Source: PNAI01 sp035574295 (GTDB taxonomy: Bacteria; Pseudomonadota; Alphaproteobacteria; Rhizobiales; Xanthobacteraceae). From it: a stretch of 64,000 nt of DNA. The first letter of the stretch is position 1. Each line of letters begins with the position of its first letter. The position numbers were made by a program, and so were the translations under genes. Positions 41,687 through 49,153 of this stretch are shown here, one piece after another. The stretch is taken from the NCBI GenBank assembly GCA_035574295.1, contig DATLYX010000130.1:33266-97265 (forward strand), written 5' to 3'. The notes beneath the pieces were generated by a model. That model was not told the DNA's origin. It saw nothing but the letters and a program-made list of their open reading frames with translations, and ran no database searches.

Positions 41687-42982
41687 ATGCCGATCCGACT
41701 CGATGCCAGGGCCGCGGATTTCGCGGCGCGCTTTGCCGCCTTCCTCGCCGCCAAGCGGGAGGCGACCGAGGACGTCGCGCAGAGCGTGCGCGAGATCATC
41801 GCAGAGGTGCGCAAGCGCGGCGATCGTGCGCTCATCGAGCTGAGCCGGAAATTCGACCGCGTCGATCTCGACCGGATCGGCCTGCGCGTGCCGGACGCCG
41901 ACATCGCCGCGGCATCCGCCAAATGCGACGGCAAGGCACTCGAGGCGCTCAAATTCGCGCGCGACCGGATCGAGGCCTATCACCGGAGACAGAAGCCTGC
42001 CGATGAGCGCTTCACCGATGCGCTGGGCGTGGAGCTCGGCCATCGCTGGACGGCAATCGAGGCGGTCGGTCTCTATGTGCCCGGCGGCAGCGCGGCATAT
42101 CCTTCCTCGGTCTTGATGAATGCGGTGCCGGCCAAGGTCGCGGGCGTGCCGCGGCTCGTGATGACCGTGCCGGCGCCGGACGGAAACCTGTCGCCGCTCG
42201 TGCTCGCCGCGGCTTCGCTTGCCGGCATCGACGAGATCTATCGCGTCGGCGGCGCGCAGGCGATCGCGGCGCTGGCCTACGGCACTGAAACCATCCGGCC
42301 GGTGGCGAAGATCGTCGGCCCCGGCAATGCCTACGTGGCCGAGGCCAAACGTGCGGTGTTCGGCACCGTGGGCATCGACATGATCGCCGGTCCGTCGGAA
42401 GTGCTCGTCATCGCCGATAAGTCGGCGAACCCGAATTGGGTCGCCGCCGATCTTCTGGCACAGGCGGAGCACGATGCGGCGGCGCAGGCGATTCTCGTCA
42501 CCGACGATGCGATGCTGGCTGAGGCCGTGGAGCGGGCGGTGAACGACCAACTCGCAACGCTGCCGCGCGGCGCCACAGCAGCGGCGTCGTGGCGCGAGCA
42601 CGGCGCGATCATTCTGGTGGCAAGTCTCGACGACGCGGTGGCGCTGGTGGACGCGATTGCGCCGGAGCACCTGGAAATCGAGACCGCAGATCCGGAGCGG
42701 CTGGCGGGAAGAATCCGCAACGCGGGCGCCATTTTTCTCGGGTCGCACACGCCGGAAGCGGTCGGCGACTATGTGGCCGGATCGAACCACGTGCTGCCGA
42801 CGGCGCGCTCGGCGCGCTTCTCCTCGGGGCTCAGCGTGCTCGATTTCATGAAACGGACGTCGATCCTCAAATGCGGGCCGGAGCAGCTCGGCGCGCTGTC
42901 GGGAGCGGCGATGACGCTGGGCGCGGCGGAGGGATTGGAGGCCCACGCGCGCTCAATCGCGATCCGCCTCAACCGTCGATGA
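41687..42982 (+). CDS. hisD: Histidinol dehydrogenase
   Basis: 431 residues. A zinc- and NAD-dependent enzyme that performs the last two oxidations of histidine synthesis. Visible are GLYVPGGSAAYPSSVLMNAVPAKVAG, IVGPGNAYVAEAKRAVFG, the metal-site region AGPSEVLVIADK with DLLAQAEHD, and the conserved catalytic APEHLEI. The length is normal. Its stop overlaps the start of the UPF0262 gene (ATGA). Confidence 0.96.
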   Translation: MPIRLDARAADFAARFAAFLAAKREATEDVAQSVREIIAEVRKRGDRALIELSRKFDRVDLDRIGLRVPDADIAAASAKCDGKALEALKFARDRIEAYHRRQKPADERFTDALGVELGHRWTAIEAVGLYVPGGSAAYPSSVLMNAVPAKVAGVPRLVMTVPAPDGNLSPLVLAAASLAGIDEIYRVGGAQAIAALAYGTETIRPVAKIVGPGNAYVAEAKRAVFGTVGIDMIAGPSEVLVIADKSANPNWVAADLLAQAEHDAAAQAILVTDDAMLAEAVERAVNDQLATLPRGATAAASWREHGAIILVASLDDAVALVDAIAPEHLEIETADPERLAGRIRNAGAIFLGSHTPEAVGDYVAGSNHVLPTARSARFSSGLSVLDFMKRTSILKCGPEQLGALSGAAMTLGAAEGLEAHARSIAIRLNRR

Positions 42983-43467
42983 AAAAGGCGCGGCCAGACG
43001 ACCCCTTTCGCATCGTCGCGGTGACGCTCGATAAGGATTCCATCGGCCGCGCCGGCCTCGATGTGGAGTACGAGCGGGCGGTGGCGATCGACGACCTGAT
43101 CCAGGAGAATTCGTTCGCGCCGGTCGGCCATGGCGGAGGCCCCTATGCCCTGCACTTAAGTCTTGCGGAAAATCGCCTGGTGTTCGACATCAGGCTCGCC
43201 GACAATACGCCGGTGGCTAAGCACTATCTGTCGCTCAATCCGTTCAAGCGCGTGGTGAAGGACTATTTTCTGATCTGCGACAGCTATTATGCGGCGATCA
43301 AGACCGCGACGCCCGACCGCATCGAAGCGCTGGACATGGGACGTCGCGCGGTGCACGACGAAGGCTCGGCGCTCTTGCAGGAGCGCATCAAACATCGGGT
43401 GGTGGTGGATTTCGACACCGCGCGGCGGCTGTTCACCCTCCTCTGCGCACTGCATTGGAAGGGATAG
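42979..43467 (+). CDS. UPF0262 family protein
   Basis: 162 residues, ATG overlapping the hisD stop. The family pattern is seen in PFRIVAVTLDKDSIGRA, FDIRLADNTPVAKHYLSLNPFKRVVKDYFLICDSYY and GRRAVHDEGSALLQERI. UPF0262 is confined to alphaproteobacteria and always accompanies hisD. The function is unknown. Confidence 0.92.
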   Translation: MKKARPDDPFRIVAVTLDKDSIGRAGLDVEYERAVAIDDLIQENSFAPVGHGGGPYALHLSLAENRLVFDIRLADNTPVAKHYLSLNPFKRVVKDYFLICDSYYAAIKTATPDRIEALDMGRRAVHDEGSALLQERIKHRVVVDFDTARRLFTLLCALHWKG

Positions 43468-43568
43468 ACCGAGGCGCGAAAGCTGTTGTGGGCATCGGCC
43501 AATTCCGCTAGCTTTCGCGGAAATTTACGGCGCATGTGCGCCGCAGGTACAGATCGACTGGATCGCGA

Positions 43569-43787
43569 ATGCCGAAAGAAGAACTGCTCGAATTTCCCGG
43601 CGTGGTGACGGAGCTGCTGCCGAACGCCACGTTCCGCGTCAAGCTCGAGAACGACCATGAAATCATCGCCCACACGGCCGGCCGCATGCGCAAGAACCGC
43701 ATCCGCGTGCTCGCGGGCGATCGGGTCCTGGTGGAAATGACCCCGTACGATCTCACCAAGGGCCGCATCACCTATCGGTTCAAATGA
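43569..43787 (+). CDS. infA: Translation initiation factor IF-1
   Basis: 72 residues forming one S1-type OB fold: MPKEELLEFPGVVTELLPNATFRVKLEND...RMRKNRIRVLAGDRVLVEMTPYDLTKGRITYRFK. IF-1 blocks the ribosomal A site during initiation. Its stop overlaps the first possible maf start (ATGA), so infA and maf are probably coupled. Confidence 0.97.
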   Translation: MPKEELLEFPGVVTELLPNATFRVKLENDHEIIAHTAGRMRKNRIRVLAGDRVLVEMTPYDLTKGRITYRFK

Positions 43788-44467
43788 ATCTGCGCGTCTG
43801 GTTGCGTAGCCGTCCCGGACCTTCCGCCGATGCGATCGTGCCGATGAATGGCCGTCCCAAACTCGTGCTCGCCTCGGGGTCGCCCCGGCGGCTGAGTTTG
43901 ATCAACCAGATCGGCATCCAGCCGGATGCGCTGCGGCCCGCGGACGTGGACGAGACGCCAATCAAGGGCGAGTTGCCGCGCGCCTACGCCACCCGGCTCG
44001 CCCGGGCCAAGGCGGAGGCGGCCTACGCCGCGGTGACGCGCGACAGCGATCTTTCCGGCGCCTATGTGGTTGCCGCCGACACGGTGGTGGCGGTGGGCCG
44101 ACGCATCCTGCCGAAAGCCGAGTTGATGGACGAAGCGCAGCAATGCCTGCGGCTGCTCTCAGGACGCAACCATCGGGTCTGCACGGCGGTGTGCGTGGTG
44201 ACGCCGAAGGGGGCGTTCCGGCAGCGGCTTGCCGAGGCGCGGGTGCGCTTCAAGCGACTGTCGAACGAGGAGATTGCGGCCTATCTTGCGACCGGCGAAT
44301 GGCAGGGCAAGGCGGGCGGCTACGCGATCCAGGGGCTCGCGGGGGCTTTCGTGGTCAAGATCGTGGGTTCCTACAGTACCATCGTCGGCCTGCCGCTGTA
44401 CGAAACGGTTTCGCTGCTCGTGGGCGAGGGCTTTCCGGTCTACGCCGGCTGGCCGAACGCGGCATGA
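43784..44467 (+). CDS. maf: Maf-family nucleotide pyrophosphatase
   Basis: 227 residues from the ATG overlapping infA; an internal ATG at 43844 (MNGRPKLVLASGSPRR) may be the true start. Maf enzymes hydrolyse non-canonical or modified nucleoside triphosphates. The family motifs are LASGSPRRL, VVAADTVVAVG and GYAIQGLAGAFVVKIVGSYSTIVGLPL. The usual follower yacG is displaced by an acyl-CoA synthetase gene in this genome. Confidence 0.92.
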   Translation: MNLRVWLRSRPGPSADAIVPMNGRPKLVLASGSPRRLSLINQIGIQPDALRPADVDETPIKGELPRAYATRLARAKAEAAYAAVTRDSDLSGAYVVAADTVVAVGRRILPKAELMDEAQQCLRLLSGRNHRVCTAVCVVTPKGAFRQRLAEARVRFKRLSNEEIAAYLATGEWQGKAGGYAIQGLAGAFVVKIVGSYSTIVGLPLYETVSLLVGEGFPVYAGWPNAA

Positions 44468-44509
44468 GCTTTGTCGTCGGCGGGCGCAGGCTCAGGCGCG
44501 GGGGCCGAC

Positions 44510-46045
44510 ATGAATCTGGCGATCTGGCTTGCGCGGAGCGGGGCCGCCCATCCTGACCGGGCGGCGCTCGGGTTCGGCACGCGGGTGCTGCGGACCTATG
44601 GAGCGGCCGCCGCGCGTGCCGCAAGGCTCGCTTGCGCGCTGCGCGAACGATGGCGCCTTGCGCCGGGCGACCGCGTGGCCATCGCAGCAAAGAACTGCCC
44701 GGACTATCTCGAAGTGCTCTACGGCATCTGGCACGCGGGCCTTGCCGCGGTGCCGGCCAACGCCAAACTGCACGGAAAGGAACTCGCCTACATCCTTGCC
44801 CATTCGGGCGCGCGGGCGGCGTTTGTTACGGCGGACATTGCGAGCGAGATGGCGGCGCATGCGCCGGCGAACGTGGAACGGCTGACGACAATCGGCAGTG
44901 CGGGGTACGAAGCGCTGTTCTCCGCCGATCCGATGCCGGTGGTGCCGCGCGCCCCCGACGATCTTGCCTGGCTGTTCTACACCTCGGGCACGACCGGGCG
45001 GCCGAAGGGCGCCATGCTGACCCATCGCGTGCTGGCGTGGGCAAGCCACGCCTATCTCTCCGAGGTCGATACCGCAGCGCCCGGCGATGCGCTCTTGCAT
45101 GCGGCGCCGATGAGCCATGGATCGGGGCTCTACATGATGCCGCATGTGGCGCGCGCGGGGGTGCATGTGGTGCCCGAATCCGGCGGGTTCGATGCCGAGG
45201 AGATTGCCCGACTCATTGCGGTGTGGCCGCGCACCTCGATGTTCGCGGCGCCGACCATGGTGAAGCGGATGGTGGAGGCGCGGGCCGATTACGCAGTCGA
45301 GAATATCCGCACCATCGTTTGGGGCGGGGCGCCCATGTACCGGGAGGATTGTCTGAAGGCGCTCGAACGCTTCGGGCCGCGGCTCGCGCAGATCTACGGT
45401 CAGGGCGAGAGCCCGATGACGATCTCGGTTCTGTCGAGGCAGGACATTGCCGATCGCGGCCATGCGAACGGCCATGCGAAATGGCTGCAGCGCCTCGGCT
45501 CCGCGGGGCGGCCGTTTGCGTGCGTGGAGGTGGCGATTGCGGATGCACAGGGCCGGGTGCTTCCGGTGGGAGAGCAGGGGGAGATTCTGGTGCGCGGGGA
45601 TGTGGTCATGGCGGGATACTGGAACGACCCCGAAGCGACCGCGAAGACGCTGGCCGGCGGCTGGCTGCATACCGGGGACGTGGGTTTTGTCGACGCGGAC
45701 GGGTATCTGACTTTGCAGGACCGCTCGAAGGATCTGATCATTTCCGGCGGCACCAATATCTATCCGCGCGAGATCGAGGAGGTGCTGCTCAAACACGCCA
45801 AGGTGCGCGAAGTCTCGGTGATCGGGCGGCCCGATCGCGAATGGGGCGAGGTGGTGGTGGCCTATGTGGTGGGCGAAGCACCGCCCGCCGAGCTCGATGC
45901 GCTGTGCCTTGAGCACATCGCGCGCTTCAAGCGGCCGAAGGATTACGTGTTCATCGCGGCGCTGCCGAAGAACGCCTACGGCAAGATCCTGAAAACCGAG
46001 CTGCGCGCGCTCGACGCCAAGCGGCAAAAGAGCGGCGCCGCTTGA
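44510..46045 (+). CDS. AMP-forming acyl-CoA synthetase
   Basis: 511 residues. It activates a carboxylic acid to an acyl-CoA through an acyl-adenylate. Seen are the P-loop-like YTSGTTGRPKGAMLTH (about residues 158-173), YGQGESPMT, GWLHTGDVGFVDADGYLTLQDRSKD with the catalytic hinge, and the C-terminal lysine in LPKNAYGKILKTEL. The sequence is closest in feel to long- or medium-chain and benzoate-type ligases; the acid is unknown. It starts 42 bases after maf and sits between maf and yacG. Confidence 0.92.
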   Translation: MNLAIWLARSGAAHPDRAALGFGTRVLRTYGAAAARAARLACALRERWRLAPGDRVAIAAKNCPDYLEVLYGIWHAGLAAVPANAKLHGKELAYILAHSGARAAFVTADIASEMAAHAPANVERLTTIGSAGYEALFSADPMPVVPRAPDDLAWLFYTSGTTGRPKGAMLTHRVLAWASHAYLSEVDTAAPGDALLHAAPMSHGSGLYMMPHVARAGVHVVPESGGFDAEEIARLIAVWPRTSMFAAPTMVKRMVEARADYAVENIRTIVWGGAPMYREDCLKALERFGPRLAQIYGQGESPMTISVLSRQDIADRGHANGHAKWLQRLGSAGRPFACVEVAIADAQGRVLPVGEQGEILVRGDVVMAGYWNDPEATAKTLAGGWLHTGDVGFVDADGYLTLQDRSKDLIISGGTNIYPREIEEVLLKHAKVREVSVIGRPDREWGEVVVAYVVGEAPPAELDALCLEHIARFKRPKDYVFIAALPKNAYGKILKTELRALDAKRQKSGAA

Positions 46046-46111
46046 GAACGAAAGTCGGGCGACGATCCGGCAGAGGCTTTACTTTTGCGCGGCAATGCCG
46101 ACATTCAGCCC

Positions 46112-46345
46112 ATGTCCGATCCCCAGCCAGCGCCCCGCCTAAAACCCTGCCCGATCTGCGGCAAGCTCGCGATCGAAGAATTTCGGCCGTTCTGCTCAAA
46201 GCGCTGCGCGGATATCGATCTGCACCGCTGGCTGTCCGGGGTTTATGCGGTGCCGGTGGTGGAGGACAAGGAGCGGCCGGATGACGCAGCCGCGGCCGAT
46301 ACCGACGGCGACGAAGGCCGCGGCGGGCCGCGCCAAAATCGCTGA
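46112..46345 (+). CDS. yacG: DNA gyrase inhibitor YacG
   Basis: 77 residues. A zinc-ribbon protein that binds GyrB and blocks gyrase. The four zinc ligands are CPICGK near residue 11 and FCSKRCADIDLHRWLSG at about residue 27. The C-terminal tail is acidic and disordered. The start MSDPQPAPRLKPCPIC was preferred to an earlier frame opening. In most alphaproteobacteria it directly follows maf; here an acyl-CoA synthetase lies between. Confidence 0.9.
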   Translation: MSDPQPAPRLKPCPICGKLAIEEFRPFCSKRCADIDLHRWLSGVYAVPVVEDKERPDDAAAADTDGDEGRGGPRQNR

Positions 46346-46383
46346 GCGCGCCGCCGTTGCCGCTTTGACGCTGGTGGTGCGCC

Positions 46384-46413
46384 TGGACAGGACCGGGCGG
46401 AAGCCTCTATAAC
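46384..46413 (+). promoter_or_regulatory. Promoter of tRNA-Phe
   Basis: TGGACA (46384-46389) and TATAAC (46408-46413) are separated by 18 bases and lie about 40 bases before the tRNA. The spacing to the tRNA 5' end leaves room for a short leader. Confidence 0.5.
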
Positions 46414-46451
46414 CGCCCGCGCTCTGTTGGTCGGCGCTCCGCCGGCGCGGC

Positions 46452-46527
46452 GCCCAGGTAGCTCAGTTGGTAGAGCACTGCACTGAAAATGCAGGTGTCG
46501 GCTGTTCGATTCAGCCCCTGGGCACCA
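46452..46527 (+). tRNA. tRNA-Phe (anticodon GAA)
   Basis: Acceptor arms GCCCAGG (46452-46458) and CCTGGGC (46517-46523) pair. The anticodon arm is CTGCA-CTGAAAA-TGCAG with GAA at 34-36. The T-arm loop is TTCGATT. The discriminator is A and CCA is encoded (46525-46527). A decayed tyrosine-recombinase gene begins about 140 bases downstream, so the 3' end is the probable attachment site of the island that follows. Confidence 0.96.
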
Positions 46528-46609
46528 TGCCCCCGTTCGCAGATGTTCGCAGGCGTCCAGAAACGGCTGATTGGGCTCAGACAGATGTGAGACGGATTGA
46601 GTAAGGGGA

Positions 46610-46658
46610 GGGGTTCTCCGAAGCTCGGGTTGCAAGACTCGAATCAAAGGAGAACCCC
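46610..46658. repeat. Inverted repeat near the island end
   Basis: GGGGTTCTCC (46610-46619) and GGAGAACCCC (46649-46658) are perfect 10-base complements around a 29-base loop. They lie between tRNA-Phe and the integrase remnant. This could be the relic of an insertion-sequence end or of an integrase regulatory hairpin. Confidence 0.5.
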
Positions 46659-46666
46659 AATGCAGG

Positions 46667-47089
46667 TTGTTGGCCTGCCTGGCCACATTATCAGAACTGG
46701 TGCCGCTGTCATCGCAGGCGATCGCCATTCTGACGCAACTTCGCGAGATCACAGGCGACGGCAAGCTTGTGTTTCCGAGTGTGCGGTCAAAATTGCAGCC
46801 GATCTCCGACAACACGCTCAATGCCGCGTTGCGTCGGCTCGGCTACTCGCAAGACGAGGCCACGGCGCACGGCTTCCGGGCTACGGCTTCATCGCTCTTG
46901 AACGAGAGCGGGCTGTGGCACGCGGATGCCATCGAGCGTCAGCTTGCGCATGAGGACGGGGATGCGGTGCGGAGGGCTTATGCCCGGGCCGAGTTCTGGG
47001 AGGAGCGCGTGCGCATGATGCAATGGTGGGCGGACAAGCTCGACGCGCTGCGCGACGGCGCAACGGTGACGCCGCTGAGGGTGGCGTGA
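46667..47089 (+). pseudogene. C-terminal remnant of a P4-type tyrosine integrase
   Basis: About 130 recognisable residues from LVPLSSQAIAILTQLREITG onwards. The second half of the tyrosine-recombinase catalytic domain is present: HGFRATASSLLNESG (box II His and Arg), and the nucleophile region RRAYARAEFWEERVRMMQWW. The N-terminal DNA-binding domain and the first catalytic arginine are missing, so the protein is not functional. Its place beside tRNA-Phe fits phage/island integration. This marks the left boundary of the accessory region. Confidence 0.85.
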
Positions 47090-47147
47090 AGGCACGGACC
47101 ATCGGACAAATGACAGACGCGTAATAGATCGCTCCAAGTGGCGTCCC

Positions 47148-47933
47148 TCAATATCCGTGGCGGGCGCGATGAGCCGCGAGGTTCCGTCGGTGTGCGTCCC
47201 GCAGTCCTTTCAGCGGCGGCACGCGATCAACACCGAGCGCCGCTCGCGCAACCTCGCTCAGCGACGGGTTGACAAGAACGGTCCCATCGTCGGCGAAGCT
47301 GACCAAGCCCTTATCGAAGGCGGCATCCCACAAGGCGGAAAGGAGAAGGCCGTTGTGGACGTCGAGTCGGTGCACGTCATCGCAATCGGCCCACGGCACA
47401 ATGTGCGAGGCGCGGAGCAGCGCCGGCTCCGTGATCCCCGTCAGCGGGCAACGGCCGCCCCAATAGGCCATCAGCGCGTCGCGAAAAATATCCTGGCCGA
47501 TACGCTGGACCACGAGGCGCTCGGCCTCCGTGCGTATCGGCAGGTCTTTCGTCTTGATGCGAAAGCGCGACAGCGGCGCGTCGGGCAGGCTGACGGAAAG
47601 CTTGTAAACACGGTCGAGCGCGGCGTGCAGCTCACTTAAACTGGCAAGAAGGAAGGTGACGAGACCGGGCCCGGACACCGGCGAGATCGGCAGCGCACCG
47701 ATTTCTGTGGCCACGCCCGAATGCTCGATCGAGAGGAACCACGGCCCGTGCGGCGAGGCCCCTGCGATCCACACCGCGCCCGGAGCCGTCGTCGAGCCGT
47801 AACGGAGCCAACCCTCGTCCACTCCTTGTTCGAGGCGATAGCCGTTGTCCCAGGCCGCCTTCTGCGCCTCGGTGCGCACGACGAAGCCAGGCGGGTTCTC
47901 GGGGGCGAGCATTCTGCCCTCACCGATCATCAT
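47148..47933 (-). CDS. HNH-endonuclease domain protein
   Basis: 261 residues. The N-terminal 150 residues are unrecognised. The C-terminal part holds a compact HNH motif: RCPLTGITEPALLRASHIVPWADCDD...DVHNGLLLSALWDAAFDKGLVSF (Cys, His, Asn and His positions visible). Its ATG overlaps the hepT stop (ATGA), so it is the third gene of an mntA-hepT-HNH operon. Such HNH proteins with variable N-termini are frequent in defence islands, where the N-terminal part may sense a ligand or DNA modification. The target is unknown. Confidence 0.82.
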   Translation of the reverse strand: MMIGEGRMLAPENPPGFVVRTEAQKAAWDNGYRLEQGVDEGWLRYGSTTAPGAVWIAGASPHGPWFLSIEHSGVATEIGALPISPVSGPGLVTFLLASLSELHAALDRVYKLSVSLPDAPLSRFRIKTKDLPIRTEAERLVVQRIGQDIFRDALMAYWGGRCPLTGITEPALLRASHIVPWADCDDVHRLDVHNGLLLSALWDAAFDKGLVSFADDGTVLVNPSLSEVARAALGVDRVPPLKGLRDAHRRNLAAHRARHGY

Positions 47934-48268
47934 GGGGTCCCGAGCAGCGTTTTCAACCGCTCGGCAAGCGGCGGCACCGCCTGCGTTGCCGTGCTCCAGA
48001 CAATGTCCCGGTTGACATCGAAGTACGCGTGCACAAGCCGGTGCCGCATACCGATCATCTGCGTCCAGGGAAGGTCCGGTAAATTGGCGCGCGTCTCTGC
48101 TGAAACATTGTTCGCGGCCTCGCCGATGATTTCGAGCGCACGCACCACAGCCAGCAACAGCATTGCGTCGGAATCGAGATCGTTTCTCGTGCGACCTTTA
48201 ATGAACTGCAGCACCAAGTCCGCCGCTTCCGCGATATGTTGCAATCGCGTACGGTCATCCGGAGGCAT
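47930..48268 (-). CDS. hepT: HepT-like ribonuclease toxin (DUF86)
   Basis: 112 residues, an all-helical HEPN domain. The active-site motif R-X4-H-X-Y is intact in GMRHRLVHAYFDVN at about residue 79. In the known HepT/MntA systems the Tyr of this motif is AMPylated by the MntA partner to silence the RNase. It starts with an ATG at 48268 that overlaps mntA by 14 bases; the open frame further upstream lies within mntA. Gene order and overlap fit a type VII toxin-antitoxin pair. Confidence 0.9.
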   Translation of the reverse strand: MPPDDRTRLQHIAEAADLVLQFIKGRTRNDLDSDAMLLLAVVRALEIIGEAANNVSAETRANLPDLPWTQMIGMRHRLVHAYFDVNRDIVWSTATQAVPPLAERLKTLLGTP

Positions 48269-48557
48269 ATTGGACCTCGGCTTCGCGCACGACCTCGTCG
48301 CGAAAGTAGCGGCTGAGATCCTCGGCCGTTCGCACATCGACGCGCCGGCCGCCCAACAACGCCGACAACTCCGCTTCGATATCGGCGAGATCGAAAAAGG
48401 TGGGCGTTGCGCCGGGCTCGAATTCCACGAGCAGGTCGATATCGCTGTCGGGCCGCGCGGTGCCTTTCAGCACCGAGCCGAACAGGGACAGGCGCCGGAT
48501 GTGATGGCGCCGACAGAACTCGGCGAGCACGTCGCGATCAATCGGCAGGCGGGGCAT
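48255..48557 (-). CDS. mntA: MntA-like minimal nucleotidyltransferase antitoxin
   Basis: 100 residues. The nucleotidyltransferase motif GS-X10-D-X-D is perfect: FGSVLKGTARPDSDIDLLVEF at about residue 26. MntA antitoxins add AMP to the HepT active-site Tyr and so neutralise it. It is the first gene of the mntA-hepT-HNH operon and has GGAGCGG upstream of its ATG. Confidence 0.9.
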   Translation of the reverse strand: MPRLPIDRDVLAEFCRRHHIRRLSLFGSVLKGTARPDSDIDLLVEFEPGATPTFFDLADIEAELSALLGGRRVDVRTAEDLSRYFRDEVVREAEVQYASG

Positions 48558-48640
48558 GGGTTGTCCGCTCCGGATGTGCCTTCAGAACCATCAGCTTTAT
48601 ATAACACCCCGGCCCGGCAAGCACACCGAGAGGCTGCACC

Positions 48641-49153
48641 TTAAGGAGGCGGCAGACCGATTTCATTCAGAAGATTGATCGCCTGTTCGAGCCGGCCGCC
48701 TTGAACCTTGGCGCCCTTGCGCCGGGTCAGTTCGGTCCGCCAATCCGAATATCCCTCCTTGCGCCAGAGCCAATCGATCGTGGCGGCAAGCTCGAGCACG
48801 GTGACGTTGATGTTGGCAAATTTTTGGATCAACGCGGCAGCGCGGTCGCGGCCGAGCTTGCCGAAGGCCTCATCCTTCGCGCTCGCGCCGGGTTGCAGCG
48901 AAAAGATGCTGTAGCGGGCGCCGTCGCTCTCGCGACGGTCGAAACTTTCATCGACGAGGCCAAAGGCCCACGCATCGAGCATGGCATTGTCGAGGTCGCG
49001 CGAGTACGGTCCGTAATGATGGTACTCGTAATCAAATCCGCTGTTCAGGCCGCGCTGGTCCAACAGATAGGCCGTCTTTTGCAGCCGCACGCGACCGACC
49101 AGCTTGCCTCCTGCCGCCGCGACGATGGCGGCGACGATGTCCTCGCGTTCCAT
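48641..49153 (-). CDS. YwgA-like protein
   Basis: 170 residues. The N-terminus AGGKLVGRVRLQKTAYLLDQRG followed by YEYHHYGPYSRDLDNAM matches the YwgA pattern (LQK..YLL..G...F....YGPYS..L). The fold is thought to be winged-helix, related to Panacea/SocA-type proteins. Its ATG overlaps the stop of the HD gene (ATGA). In Bacillus subtilis, ywgA neighbours ywfO, which encodes an HD-domain protein, so the pair here is the same combination. The function is unknown. Confidence 0.75.
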   Translation of the reverse strand: MEREDIVAAIVAAAGGKLVGRVRLQKTAYLLDQRGLNSGFDYEYHHYGPYSRDLDNAMLDAWAFGLVDESFDRRESDGARYSIFSLQPGASAKDEAFGKLGRDRAAALIQKFANINVTVLELAATIDWLWRKEGYSDWRTELTRRKGAKVQGGRLEQAINLLNEIGLPPP

